A stretch of DNA of 64,000 nucleotides from NCBI GenBank assembly GCA_031761405.1, contig JASEVX010000003.1:13106510-13170509 (forward strand). Reading direction: 5' to 3'. Shown here one piece after another: positions 24,041 through 36,374 of this stretch. Both the position numbers and the translations under genes were made by a program. The notes beneath the pieces are model-generated. The model searched no databases and had not been told where the DNA came from. It saw only the letters and a program-made list of their open reading frames with translations. Within the stretch, counting starts at the first letter, position 1. Every line of letters begins with the position of its first letter. This DNA is from Serripes groenlandicus. Taxonomy: Eukaryota; Mollusca; Bivalvia; Cardiida; Cardiidae.

Positions 24041-24959
24041 ACAAGGGGGCCATGATGGCCCTGGATCGCTCACCTGATCTTTTTTTTCTTCACTTTAGCT
24101 ATATAAGCCCCGCGCCCGCTGGCGGCCATAGCTTCCGACCAATCAACTTGGCTTGAAGGAATATGATAGAGGGTCACCCTAGGAACATTTCTACAACATT
24201 ATTTGAAAATCGCCCGGAAACTTTTGGAGGAGAAATCTTTTTAAGTTTTCACTATAGCCATATAATGCAAAGTAGCCCTGCCCACTGGCGGCCATGTTTT
24301 TCGACCAATCAACATGGCTTGAAGGAATCTGAAAGTGGGTTACTTAAGGAACATTTCTACAAAATTATTTGAAAATCGCCCTGACACTTTCGGAGAAGAA
24401 GATTTTTTAAGTTTTCACTATAGCCATATAAGGCAAAATAGCCCCGCCCCCACCCCCCTGGCGGCCATGTTTTTTGACCAATCAACATGGCTTGAAGGAA
24501 TCTGATGGAGGGTCATCCAAGGAACATTTCTACAAAATTATTTGAAAATTGGCCCGACACTTTCGTCAGAGAAGATTTTTTAAGATTTCACAATAGCCAT
24601 ATAAGGCAAAATAGTCTCGCCCCCCCTGGCGGCCATGTTTTTTTCGACCAATCAACATGGCTTGAAGAAATCTGATAGAGGGTCATCCAAGGAACATTTC
24701 TACAAAATTATTTGAAAATCTGCCAACCAGTTTGGGAGAAGAAGAATTTTGAAGTTTTTTCATTTCGTTGCCATGGAAACCAGAATTCTGCATGGATCTC
24801 AAAAATATGAAGGAAATCTAGTGAGGTCATTGAGAGGATGCTTTCTGTGAAGTTTCATCCCAATTGACACACTGATTACTGAGGAGAAGAAGTTGACGGA
24901 CGACGGTCAAAAGGTGATCACAATAACTCACCTTGAGCAGAGCTCAGGTGAGCTAAAAA
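24041..24959 (+). repeat. F1 element (175-bp monomer type)
   Basis: The start is ACAAGGGGGCCATGATGGCCC and GATCGCTCACC. Monomers carry 'tagccccgcccc..tggcggccatgttttt'. The end is CTCACCTTGAGCAGAGCTCAGGTGAGCTAAAAA. Host F2 reads 'aagtaaa' before and 'gggccatac' after, giving the empty site 'aagtaaa^aagggccat'. Confidence 0.8.
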
Positions 24960-25068
24960 GGGCCATACTTCTGACAAAAACCTTGACAAGAGTTATGTGG
25001 TATTGTCTGTTGATGGAGGTAATGATGGTGAATAAGTGTTGTAAGTTTCAAGGCAATATCTGTAACAA

Positions 25069-26145
25069 ACAAGAGGGCCAAGATGGCACTAAATCGATCA
25101 CCTGAGTGATAGTAAATTAGTAATTAAAAAATTTGATCGGGGGTGCAAATGAAACTGCAAGGAGTTGACATTGTAAACGAAATAGCTTATCAATAAAGGT
25201 CATTTGTATCTTGAAATCTAACAAGAACTTTAATAAGAATGGAATTATGAAGTCTTGTCATTTTGCTCCTTTCCTGAGGCCGCCTTGCTGCCCTGTTTTT
25301 CAACGTAATCAATATGGCTTGAACAGTTTTTGTAGAGGGTCACTCAAGGAACATTTCTACCAAATTAGCTTGCTATCGGACAAGCAGATTATGGAGGAAG
25401 AGGATTTTAAAGTTTGGGTATATTTTCTCACTTTCTGATGCTGCAGCAACCAAAGTTCTACACAGAATGTAAGTCTTTGAACAATTTTGAAAGAGGACCA
25501 ACAAAGGAACATTCCTGTGAAATCAAGTTGAAATTGGTCAAGTGGAATGGTAGAAGTTGTCATTTGTAGCTAAAAATTCAAATTACCCCTTTTGTCATGA
25601 CGCCTGGCTGCTACGATTTTGTAACCAATCAATACGGCTTGAGCAAATTAAGAAGAGGACCACTTAAGTAAGATTCCTATTCAATTTTCACTTTCATAAA
25701 AACTTTCATAAAAATGGAATTTTGTAATTTTGCCCCTTGTCTGATGCCGCCTGACTGCCATGTTTTTCGAACAATCAGTATTGCTTGAACAGTTTTGTAG
25801 AGGGTCACACAAGGAACATTTCTACCAAATTATATTGGAATTTGACTACCAGATTCGGAGGAGAAGATTTTTAAAGTTTGAACATTTTGCCCCCTTTCTG
25901 CCGCAGCAACCAAAGTTCTCAATGAAATTTGAATCTTTGAACAATTTCGAAAGAGGACCACCAAAGAAACATTCCTTTGGTGTTTTGTGGAAATTGTTCC
26001 AGTGGTTTAGGAGGAGATGATGCTTAAAGCTAAAAGTTAATGACGGACGGACGACGGACAGACGGAAAATGGACGGACGACAGATGACGGACAGAGAGTG
26101 ATCAAAATAGATCACCTTGAACCTTCGGCTCAGGTGATCTAAAAA
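25069..26145 (+). repeat. F6 element
   Basis: It starts ACAAGAGGGCCAAGATGGCAC and GATCACCTGA and ends GATCACCTTGAACCTTCGGCTCAGGTGATCTAAAAA. Monomers share wording with F1 ('aaggaacatttctaccaaatta') but the subterminal motif is GATCACCT rather than GCTCACCT. Confidence 0.75.
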
Positions 26146-26334
26146 GCTAATTGGTACAAAACCCTTAACCAAGGTGTGACACCAAAGCCGTCGCAGACGT
26201 CAACGCCGAGGCGAGTAGTATAGCTAGCCTTTTCTTCTTCGAAAAGTCAAGCTAAAGATTTCTTATTTCAAAACTATTTATTTTGCAAGGTTAATTGGAT
26301 AAGCTTATAAAGATACAGTAGGCTATTTACTTAC

Positions 26335-26402
26335 TTGTCACTTTTACATTTTGCAAGTAGTGGGACAATGGCATGGTGTCTTATTCTGGCGGCTACAATT
26401 TC
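26335..26402 (-). CDS. ROCO-type kinase, helix C to beta4 exon
   Basis: This 68-bp exon lies between a TTGATTGCAG acceptor and a GTAAGT donor. It encodes EIVAARIRHHAIVPLLAKC and KSD: a helix C glutamate, then the RHHAIVPLL strand that matches the 'lrHpnIVpLlg' pattern of kinases. Phase 0 at its start fits the end of 28,779-28,858. Two bases at its end fit the first base of 936-1,115 and make Lys before HYFFVFPYM. Being short, it would be missed by length-filtered ORF scanning; phase agreement on both sides is the main support. Confidence 0.85.
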
Positions 26403-26639
26403 CTGCAATCAAGACAGAAAAGTGTTTTTAAAAGCATGTGTCTAAAATATTTTCATATTCTGTCAGCTACAATTTCCTGCAAGGAAGACGGAAAAGTGTT
26501 GTTTATAATAAGGTATATAATAATGTCTTATTCTGATGACTACAATATACTACAATGGAGACAGAAAAGTGTTCTAAAAAGCATGTATATAAAAGGTTTT
26601 ATTCTGGAAGTTACATTTTCCTTCAACATTGCTAAGTTA

Positions 26640-27249
26640 ACAAGATTATCGCAAACGGTACATAATACGCCCGTCAGGAACTTCTTTGTAAGTTTCCTCT
26701 TTGTTTTGATATATTGTTTGTTTGTAAAAAGTTAATAAAGTCGTAATCATCATTATTCCAAGCCCAAAAAGGGGCATAACTCATGCAGAAATTGACAAAT
26801 ATTCTAAGTCCAAAAAGGGGCATAACTCATTCAAAAATTGACGAAATCTGAGGAAATGTGAACTTGATCTGTGACACATGATTACAAAGCCATATACAAA
26901 TAGCTCAATAGCTCAAAGTATGTAGGAAAAAAGTGCGGAAAACCAATATTCTAAGTCCAAAAAGGGGCATAACTCATTCAAAAATTGACAAAATTCAAGG
27001 AAATGTGAACTTGATCTGTGACACTTGATTATAAAGCCATATACATAATTTCAGGTCAATACATCAAAGCATGTAGAAATATGAACTTGATCTGTGACAC
27101 ATCACTACAAAGCCTTATACAAAATTTCAGCTCAAAGTATGTAAGAAAAAAGTGTGGAAAACCCGAACGGACGGAGGGAGGGACGGAGGGACGGACGGAC
27201 ACGACCATACCATAATACGTACCGTTTTTAAGAAACGGTCGTATAAAAA
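26640..27249 (+). repeat. F7 element
   Basis: It starts near ACAAGATTATCGC with AAACGGTACATAATACGCCCGTC. The monomers read 'ttctaagtccaaaaaggggcataactcat' and 'gtgaacttgatctgtgacac'. A GGAGGGAGGGACGGA run follows, then CCGTTTTTAAGAAACGG and TCGTATAAAAA. Confidence 0.65.
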
Positions 27250-27574
27250 TGAGAGGATCTAGTCTTTGACCGAGGACAACACATACTCAAACACAAGATG
27301 TTAAGCCTTTTTATTAAAAAGCCTACTGACCCAACTTTAGACATGATATGACCCAATTTAGGGATTATCTTAGATGTAATCCAGACAAACATTCTGGTGA
27401 ATATTAAATGCGCCCTTATAAAAAACTAAGCCTCTACGTGTTAACAAGATTATACATTGGTGATCTAGTTGTTTTGGCAAAAAAATCTGAATATTGTCTA
27501 GATATCAACAAGACAACTTACTTCAAAAGTGCTTATCTAAAATGAAGCCTAGAATGTCCACGATATTTTACTAA

Positions 27575-28445
27575 ACAAGAGGGCCAAGATGGCCCTAAAT
27601 TGATCACCTGAAATTTTGTCATTTTGCCCCTTTTCTGATGCCTCCTGAATGTCATGTTTTTCAACCAGACAGTATGCATTGAACAATCTTTGTAGAGGCT
27701 CACCCAAGGAACATTTCTACCAAACTATATTGGAATCTGACATGCAGATTCAGAGGAGAAGATTTTGCCCCCTTTCTGATGCCGCAACAACCCTGGCGGC
27801 CATGTTCTTCAACGGATCGGACATATTTGAACAATCTTGGTAGACGGTGCCCCAAGGAACATTTGTGCAAAATAATTTTCAAATCGGGCTAATACTTTTG
27901 GACAAGAAGATTTTTAAAGTTTTAACAATGCACATGGCCATGTTTTTTCAACGGATCGGAAATATTAGAACAATCTTGGTAAAGGGTGCTCCAAGGAACA
28001 TATGTGCAAAATAATTTTCAAATCGGGCCAGTACTTTTGGACAAGAAGATTTTTAAAATTTTAACATGCACATATAAAGAAAACAAGCTCCGCCCACTTG
28101 CAGCCATGTTTTTCAACGGATTGGAAATATTTAAACAATCTTGGTATAGGGTATCGCAATAAACATTTGTGCAAAATAATTTTCAAATCAGGCCTGTACT
28201 TTTGGACAAGAAGATTTTTTCTGATGCCGCAGCAACCAAAGTTCTCTATGGAATTTAAATCTTTGAACAATTTAGAAAGAGGTCCACCAATGGAACATTC
28301 CTGTGAAGTTTGGTTGAAAATGGTCATATGGTTAACGAGGAGATGATCTAAATGCTAAATATTAACGACGGACGGACGACGGTCGACAGACAAAAGGTGA
28401 TCAGAATAGCTCACCTTGAGCCTTTGGCTCTAGGTGATCTAAAAA
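27575..28445 (+). repeat. F6 element
   Basis: It starts ACAAGAGGGCCAAGATGGCCC and GATCACCTGA. Monomers of about 160 bp carry 'cggatcggaaatatttgaacaatcttggt'. The end is CTCACCTTGAGCCTTTGGCTCTAGGTGATCTAAAAA. Confidence 0.75.
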
Positions 28446-28778
28446 TGCCTAGTAGCCGAGTTTTTTACCAGACATGAAAACATGTATTAACTTAAAAGTC
28501 AAAATGTTGTCACATGATTTGAACAATTTTTGTATAGAGTACTCATGGAAGATTTGTGTAAAAAAAATCTGAAATTGGGTCAGTGGTAAAGGAATCGACG
28601 TTGCTTGAATGTATTTCTATATTTAGCTTTGGTCGCCATCTGATGCAGCGAGACAATCGAACACAAACATGCTCTGTCTAAAACGAAATAAGCTAGTTAC
28701 AAATCATGGCGAGTCAAGATTAAAACAATCTTGCAATACGTTCAAGTTGTTTATCCAATAACAAATGTAACGACTTAC
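28446..28778. other. Intron sequence next to kinase exon
   Basis: No gene is seen. Weak F6-like words ('gatttgaacaatttttgtatagagtactcatgg') at about 28,515-28,600 suggest an old copy. Confidence 0.4.
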
Positions 28779-28858
28779 ATTTATTATAGGGTTTATATTC
28801 TTGTTACGCTCGATTTTCTTTACAACAACTTTACCACCCCATCTATCAGCGTCTTTTA
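28779..28858 (-). CDS. ROCO-type kinase, beta2-beta3 exon with the ATP-anchoring lysine
   Basis: An 80-bp exon after ATTTCAG and before GTAAGT. It encodes KDADRWGGKVVVKKIERNK; VVVKK is the beta3 strand whose lysine contacts ATP phosphates. Its first two bases complete a Leu codon begun by the exon at 29,419-29,742 (GSTGNVYL-L), and it ends in phase 0 as the helix C exon requires. This exon too is shorter than usual ORF cut-offs. Confidence 0.88.
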
Positions 28859-29418
28859 CTGAAATACGGAATATACAAACACAATTTTAGATGTTCTGTA
28901 ATACAAGAGAATAATTTTTCATTTGTTCTTTTATAACACAACAAAAACAGGTACAAGTGCTCTACTTGGACATGAAATTCAATATAATTCTTACAAATGC
29001 TCTATTGTTTGAATAGACAGTACATGTACATATAACGACTAACAATAACTTTCCTTGGGAACAAAACCATCCGTTTTACTAGTACACATAAACTTTGTAC
29101 GCAAAAGGTTTACCAACGGTAAATGTTAGATCACGTGACATATTGGACACGATCTATTCAAAGTTGGATTAAAGGTGAAACTATTAATAGACAAAAAGTG
29201 ACAAACGGGAATAACCCCTAATATATGCAGGCCATCTACACACACAGATTTAATACGATAACATAGGAAAAAAGTGAAAATTACAGAAACATGAAAGACG
29301 AAACGGGTCCAGAACAGGAATACTAAGGTTATTTCTCCTGGAGTACTGACATAAATAACACATGTTTGTGTTTTTTGAAACTGTTATTAATGTCAAAATC
29401 ATATATAAGTTATCTTAC

Positions 29419-29742
29419 ACAAATAAACATTTCCAGTGCTTCCTGAAGCTAGTATGTCAGCGTCGTTACTATTAATTTGACCTTCTATCCATGCAACATC
29501 TTCCATTTGGATTCTTCCATCATCTTCACTTCGTTTGTCAGATGTCTCAAATACACTACTGTTCCCAGCCTGGTCAGTTTGTGATTTCTTACTCCTTGCG
29601 TCATCGTCTTTTTCTGTACACAAATAAGCATCAACAGAATCTCCGTCATTGCCAGATTCCGTACTTGCACCTCCCTGTATTTTAACTCTATTTTGCTGGA
29701 GATCAGTTTGGTTAACAGGCCCGTCATCATGTTCTCGTTGAT
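29419..29742 (-). CDS. ROCO-type gene, acidic linker and kinase glycine-loop exon
   Basis: The exon begins after CCACTACAG at 29,743 and ends before GTAAGA. It has two bases, 107 codons and one base, which fits both neighbours. About 90 residues are polar and acidic with Gln, Asn, Asp and Ser runs (EHDDGPVNQTDLQQNR, CTEKDDDARSKKS) and look disordered. The end is DILASGSTGNVYL, the nucleotide-binding glycine loop. This marks the COR-tail/kinase boundary. The acceptor is the least certain splice site: a nearer-upstream AG exists at ATTGAG but gives the wrong phase. Confidence 0.82.
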
Positions 29743-30239
29743 CTGTAGTGGAAGGTATCTCAATTGTATGGAGGTTATTCAAAGGTGATTTATGCATGAT
29801 ATGTAATAAAAAGTTATGAGGTATCCACATTGAACAAATATTTTGAAAACAATGAAAAAAAAAAAGAAAGTTGATGCAATGCATCAATGTTGATGGAAAT
29901 TCATACTGCAATAATGCATAATACGTTACATTATTGTAGTTGAAAAAACAGTAATCAAGTGCAGGGCATATTGGAACATCAGGGTTGGAGTCAAAGTTAA
30001 AATTGATTATAACTTAATTGCATTTCTTTTTTCAATGAAGTGAATGCATGACCTTCATTGAAATATAATTGAAGCATTTCATTGTTTATGAACAATCTCC
30101 ATTCTAAGCTAGGTTAACCATACATACAGTCCACTGCTCATCAGTTATTGATCATGAATTAACAGTAATTAAAATGAGTCATCTTGCCATCATTAGTCTT
30201 AATATATGTTATACAGGTAAAGCGCATTCATTAAAGGAA
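29743..30239. other. Intron, AT-rich, unassigned
   Basis: AT-rich sequence without a recognisable element. The open frame continuing above 29,742 on the minus strand is read-through of a pyrimidine tract and looks intronic. Confidence 0.5.
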
Positions 30240-30640
30240 AATTACTACAAAATCATCTGGAAATCAATCAGATTATCTCGGAGAAGAATATATATATAAA
30301 GTTTTAACTATAGCCACATAAGGGAAAATAGCACTGCCCTTTGCCGGCCATGCCTTTCGAACGAAAAATAGAGCTGTGAGTAATCTGATAGAGGGACAAT
30401 TTCTACACATTTATTTGCAGGAGAAAATGTTGTAAGTGTTTATCTTTTGGTGTTTGTGTAAACCAGAAGTCTACATGGATAAAATAAAGAAAACAATTTG
30501 GTGAAGATATTTAGATGATTCTTTTTGAAGTAAAATCCCATTTGACCCACTGGTTACATACAAGAAAATGTTGACCCACAACAAACAAAGTGTGGTCGCA
30601 ATAACACATTTTGAACACTTCGTGCTCCGGTAAACTTAAA
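30240..30640 (+). repeat. Decayed F1 element, 3' part
   Basis: F1-type words remain ('attactacaaaatcatctgg', 'ggagaagaa', 'tagccacataaggg', 'gaacacttcgtgctccggtaaactt'), but both ends and the hairpin have drifted. Confidence 0.5.
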
Positions 30641-30983
30641 GCCACCCAATTTTTGTGTAACATTTTCCAATTGATTCTTTTCCCGATACAAACAATAATT
30701 GAAACCTCTGCAGCAGACATGAAACATATATGTACATTATTCTTATTCTCCCACCAGGTCAGACGATACACATTAATAGTAGACACGGTCTGACAAAAAC
30801 TATTTCTTTAAATTGGCTTAGAGGTCGCAGTGACCAAAGTTTGGTATGCGACACTCTCTTTCCAAGATGCATCTTCAAACCAAATTTGGTGACTCTATAA
30901 GTTAGTTTTTCTTCAATTCGATTCTCTCATGGACACAATGACATAATACTGGTACACAACACATCTTTGTCCAAATGTGCATT

Positions 30984-31213
30984 TTAACCCTTTCCCTCAT
31001 ATAGACGCTTTCTGACGCCTCTGCAGCAGACGGCTTTTTGAAAACATAGTGACAAAAGAAGAAATTGCTCAAAACGAGCAATTTCTCCTTTTGACACAAT
31101 GTATTCCACTTTTAGTCATAGGTTATCCATTCAATTATAGAGATTTTCCATTTTTTGACAAAATATGTTCAAAGCCGTCTGCTGCAGAATTGTCGTATGA
31201 GGGAAAGGGTTAA
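30984..31213 (+). mobile_element. TTAA MITE, full length
   Basis: TTAA-CCCTTTCCCTCATATAGACG at the left and CGTATGAGGGAAAGGG-TTAA at the right. Inner inverted arms CTGCAGCAGACGGC / GCCGTCTGCTGCAG, and a central palindrome GAAATTGCTC..GAGCAATTTC. Total 230 bp including both TTAA, the same length as the copy at 14,489. Confidence 0.85.
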
Positions 31214-31695
31214 GACAATTTGGTAACTTAAGGAGATAACATAGAACATATGACACGGACCAGAGTTTTCTTTTAATGGGATCCAATGTCAAGGTCACAG
31301 TGACCCAATTTGTTGTACATGACACACTTTCTTTTCAAGATGCATCTTCATAGAAAAATCAGGAAATAGGGCCAGGATTAGACTTTTCTTAAGATAGAGT
31401 CAGATTATAAACAGTGTCCTACTGTGGCTTAGGAGGCGATTTCATTTAAATAAATTATTGACAACGGACGTAAGCCGTATTGACAATGGACATCAGGCCA
31501 TAAAAATAGCTCACCATAAGCACTGTGTGCTCAGCTGAGCTAAAAATTGTTAGCAGCGTAAAATATCACTCAAGCAAATAACAATGATTAGATATTTTTA
31601 AGAGCAGGTCTAAACACCATCAACCCAACAAAAAAACATTACAAATCAGAGAATATTTTTTAAAGTTTTCACTTTATGACATACATGTATAAGAA

Positions 31696-32570
31696 ACAAG
31701 AGGGCCATGATGGCCCTGGATCGATCACCTGATTTATTTTTTCACTTTAGCCATATAAGCCATAGTCTCCGACCAATCAACTTGACTTGAAGGAATCTAA
31801 TAGAGGGTACCCTAGGAACTTTTCTACAAAATTATTTGAAAATCGGCCAGACACTTTCGGAGGAGAAGATTTTTTAAGTTTTCACTATCTCCATATAAGG
31901 CTAACAGCCCGCCCCATGGCAGCCATATTTTAAGGCCAATCAACATGGCTTGGTGGAATCTCATAGAGAGTCAGCCAAGGAACGTTTCTACTCAATTATT
32001 TGAAAATCGGCTGGACACTTTTGGATGAAAAGATTTTTTAAGATTTCACTATAGTCATATTAGGCAAAATAGACCCACACTCTGGCGGCCATGTTTTTTC
32101 AACTAATCAACATGGCTTGAAGGAATCTGATAGAGGGTCATCCAAGGAACATTTCTACAACATTATTTGATAATTTGCCTGACACTTTCCGAGCAGAAGA
32201 TTTTTAAGTTTTCATTAAAGCCATAAAAGGCAAAATAGCCCCACCCCATGACGCCCATGTTTTTTGACCAATCAAAATGGCTTAAAGGAATCTGATAGAG
32301 AGGATCATCCAAGGAACATTTCTACAAAATTGTTTGAAAATCGGGCAAACAATTTTGGATAAGAAGATTTTTTAAGTTTTCACTATTTTTTTCTTTCGGT
32401 TGCCATGGAAACCAGAATTTTGCACATATCTAAAAAAATTGAATAAATTTAGGAGAAGACATTCAGAGGATGCTTCCTATAAAGTTTCATCCCAATTGTC
32501 CAAGTGGTAAGGGAGGAGAAGTCGTTTGAAGCCAACAGTTGACACAGCCACGCTCGCATGCATGTGGAAC
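31696..32570 (+). repeat. F1 element, 3' end lost
   Basis: It starts ACAAGAGGGCCATGATGGCCC and GATCGATCACCTGA. About four 175-bp monomers follow, then a leader-like 'ggttgccatggaaaccagaattttgc'. The terminal hairpin is replaced by 'cacgctcgcatgcatgtgg'; the end is approximate. Confidence 0.65.
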
Positions 32571-32877
32571 AAAAAAAAAGATTCTCAAAATCCACCAAGT
32601 TTATGCTTTTACACCAAAAATAGGAAACACTCATTAGCTACAACATACAATGTCATGACGAGTATAAGATATAACTATGATTGAAGTTTACCCATAGCAC
32701 TTGTACGTTTTGAGAAAATGTAAAACCAAGAGGGCCATAATGGCCCTGGAATGCTCACCTGATTTTTTTTTTTTTTTTCACTTTATCCAGATAAGCCTCG
32801 CCCCCTTGCGACCATAGTTTTCAGTCAATCAACATGGCTTGAAGGAATCTGATATAGGGTCATCCAAGGATCAAAGA

Positions 32878-35800
32878 AAACTAGAATTGTTTTGACAAAA
32901 ACATATGTCTCCCCCTCAAATATCTGTCAAAATCTCTCAAAACATTCCAACCTATAAAGCAGACAAACAAAATTTGACCAAGTTGGACAGTACTCAATTT
33001 TGAATTACTAATGTTTTGTCTTGACCTGGTACAAAGTGGACATGATTTCAAATGGTTTACAGAAACACATATTTTTACTGCAGCTGTAACATTCAAGACT
33101 GAAGTATTCTTCAAAACAGTTAACAACTGTTGCTAAACATAAGCAATGGCAAATAAAAACTAAAATTGTTGCTTATGATAAATATCATCAATTATCATTA
33201 TGATATTTCACAAACCATACCAAGTTGGCTACCTACATATCGTGGGCTTCATGCAAAACGGTATGGTCGAGACATGGGTTATGCACGTCACCTTGATGAG
33301 GTGAACATGTGACCCAAGTTTCATGGAAATCCTTCGAGCCGTCTTGGAGATATGAAGCGGACACGAAGTAAAGCCTCAAACCTTTGACCTTCAAGCGTGA
33401 CCTTGACCCTATATTGTCGAGATGTAGGTTCTGCACGTCGCCTTGATGAGGTGAACATGTGACCCAAGTTTCATGAAAATCCTTCGAGCCGTCTTAGAGA
33501 TATGGAGCGGACACGAAATTAAGCCTCAAACCTTTGACCTTCAAGCGTGACCTTGACCTTGAACCTATATTGTCGAGACGCAAGTTGTGCACGTTGCCTT
33601 GGTGAGGTGAACATGTGACCCAAGTTTCATGAAAATCCTTCAAGCCGTCTTGGAGATATTGAGTGGACAGGAAATAAAGCCTAAAACCTTTGAGCTTCAA
33701 GCGTGACCTTGACATTGAACCGGTATGGTCGAGACGCGGGTTCTGCACGTCGCCTTGATGAGGTGAACATGTGACCCAAGTTTCATGAAAATTCTTTAAG
33801 CTGTTTTGGAGATATGGAGCGGCACAAAATAAAGCCTCAAACCTTTGACCTTCAAGCGTGACCTTGACCTTGACCCAGTATGTTCGAGACGCGGGTTCTG
33901 CACGTCGCCTTGATGAGGTGAACATGTGACCAAATTTTCATGAAAATCCTTCAAGCCGTCTTGGAGATATTGACTGGACACGAAATAAAGCCTAAAACCT
34001 TTGACCTTCAAGTGTGACCTTGACCTTTAACCGGTATGGTGGAGACGCGGGTTTTGCACGTCGCCTTGATGAGGTGAACATGTGACCCAAGTTTCATGAA
34101 AATCCTTTAAGGAGATATGGAGCGGACACAAAATAAAGCCTCAAACATTTGACCTTCAAGCCTGACCTTGACCTTGACCCAGTATGGTCGAGACGCGGGT
34201 TCTGCACGTCGCCTTGACGAGGTGAACATCTGACCCAAGTTTCATGAAAATCCTTCAAGCCGTCTTGGATATTGAGTGGACACGAAATAAAGCCTAAAAC
34301 CTTTGACCTTCAAGCGTGACCTTGACCTTGAACCGGTATGGTCGAGACGCGGGTTCTGCACGTCGCCTTGATGAGGTGAACATGTGACCCACGTATCATG
34401 AAAATCCTTTAAGGAGATATGGAGTGGACACAAAATAAAGCCTCAAACCTTTGACCTTCAAGCGTGACCTTGACCCAGTATGGTCGAGACGCGGGTTCTG
34501 CACGTCGCCTTGATGAGGTGAACATATGACCCAAGTTTCATGAAAATACTTCAAACCGTCTTGGAGATATGGAGTTGACACAAAATAAAGCCTCAAACCT
34601 TTGACCTTCAAACGTGACCTTGACCTTGACCCGGTATGGTCGAGACGCGGGTTATGCACGTCGCCTTGATGAGGTGAACATGTGACCCAAGTTTCATGAA
34701 AATCTTTCAAGCCGTCTGGGAGATATGGAGCGGACACGAAATAAAGCCTCAAACCTTTGACCTTCAAGCGTGACCTTGACATTGACCCTATATTGTCGAG
34801 ACCCGGGTTCTGCACGTCGCCTTGATGAGGTGAACATGTGACCCAAGTTTCATGAAAATCCTTCAAGCCGTCTCGGAGATATGGAGCGGACACGAAATAA
34901 AGCCTCAAACCTTTGACCTTCAAGCGTGACCTTGACCTTGACCCTATATTGTCGAGACGCAGGTTCTGCACGTCGCCTTGATGAGGTGAACATGTGACCT
35001 AAGTTTCATGAAAATCCTTCAAGCCGTCTCGGAGATATGGAGCGGACACGAAATAAAGCCTCAAACCTTTGACCTTCAAGCGTGACCTTGACCTTGACCC
35101 TATATTGTCGAGACGCGGGTTCTGCACGTCGCCTTGACGAGGTGAACATCTGACCCAAGTTTCATGAAAATCCTTCAAGCCGTCTTGGATATTGAGTGGA
35201 CACGAAATAAAGCCTAAAACCTTTGACCTTCAAGCGTGACCTTGACCTTGAACCGGTATGGTCGAGACGCGGGTTCTGCACGTCGCCTTGATGAGGTGAA
35301 CATGTGACCCACGTATCATGAAAATCCTTTAAGGAGATATGGAGTGGACACAAAATAAAGCCTCAAACCTTTGACCTTCAAGCGTGACCTTGACCCAGTA
35401 TGGTCGAGACGCGGGTTCTGCACGTCGCCTTGATGAGGTGAACATATGACCCAAGTTTCATGAAAATACTTCAAACCGTCTTGGAGATATGGAGTTGACA
35501 CAAAATAAAGCCTCAAACCTTTGACCTTCAAACGTGACCTTGACCTTGACCCGGTATGGTCGAGACGCGGGTTATGCACGTCGCCTTGATGAGGTGAACA
35601 TGTGACCCAAGTTTCATGAAAATCTTTCAAGCCGTCTGGGAGATATGGAGCGGACACGAAATAAAGCCTCAAACCTTTGACCTTCAAGCGTGACCTTGAC
35701 ATTGACCCTATATTGTCGAGACCCGGGTTCTGCACGTCGCCTTGATGAGGTGAACATGTGACCCAAGTTTCATGAAAATCCTTCAAGCCGTCTCGGAGAT

Positions 35801-36374
35801 ATGGAGCGGACACGAAATAAAGCCTCAAACCTTTGACCTTCAAGCGTGACCTTGACCTTGACCCTATATTGTCGAGACGCAGGTTCTGCACGTCGCCTTG
35901 ATGAGGTGAACATGTGACCTAAGTTTCATGAAAATCCTTCAAGCCGTCTCGGAGATATGGAGCGGACACGAAATAAAGCCTCAAACCTTTGACCTTCAAG
36001 CGTGACCTTGACCTTGACCCTATATTGTCGAGACGCGGGTTCTGCACGTCGCCTTGATGAGGTGAACATGTGACCCAAGTTTCATGAAAATCCTTCAAGC
36101 CGTCTGGGAGATATGGAGCGGACATGAAATAAAGCCTCAAACCTTTGACCTTCAAGCGTGACCTTGACCTTGACCTTGACCCTATATTGTCGAGATGCGG
36201 GTTCTGCACGTCGCCTTGATGAGGTGAACATGTGACCCAAGTTTCATGAAAATCCTTCAAGCCGTCTGGGAGATATGGATCGGACAAGATTTTGGGGACG
36301 AACAGACAGACAGACAGACAGACATCAAGGACAAAAACAATATATCTCCCCTGTATACAGGGGGAGACATAATA
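32878..36374 (+). repeat. F8 element with long ~153-bp monomer array
   Basis: The 5' end has CTAGAATTGTTTTGACAAAAAC and ATGTCTCCCCC. About 20 monomers follow with 'gcacgtcgccttgatgaggtgaacatgtgacccaagtttcatg' and 'cctttgaccttcaagcgtgaccttgacc'. An ACAG microsatellite at 36,303-36,324 is followed by a CCCCTGTATACAGGGG hairpin and GGGGGAGACATAATAA. Confidence 0.85.
34187..36056 (+). repeat. Exact 920-bp higher-order tandem duplication within F8
   Basis: Sequence from about 34,187 recurs 920 bp later with no difference I can find, through about 35,136 versus 36,056. Private variants are shared, such as 'gccttgacgaggtgaacatctg' at 34,211 and 35,131 and 'acccacgtatcatg' at 34,386 and 35,306. Six monomers make one higher-order unit. 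Confidence 0.85.

Larger units (their letters stand above)
20149..26256 (+). repeat. Outer F2 element with nested F1, F6 and retrotransposon debris
   Basis: It starts ACAACAGCTGTCGGAAGACAGT at 20,149. F2 monomers appear at 20,220-20,560, 23,640-24,040, 24,960-25,068 and 26,146-26,170. It ends 'gacgtcaacgccgaggcgagtagtatagctagcc' with TTCGAAAAGTCAAGCTAAAG. The gaps are filled by F1, an RT remnant and F6. Pairing of this start with this end is inferred. Confidence 0.6.

Noticed and set aside
26373..26735. Plus-strand 120-codon frame overlapping the helix-C exon
   Set aside because: No domain is visible, and the minus strand exon has splice sites and phase agreement on both sides.
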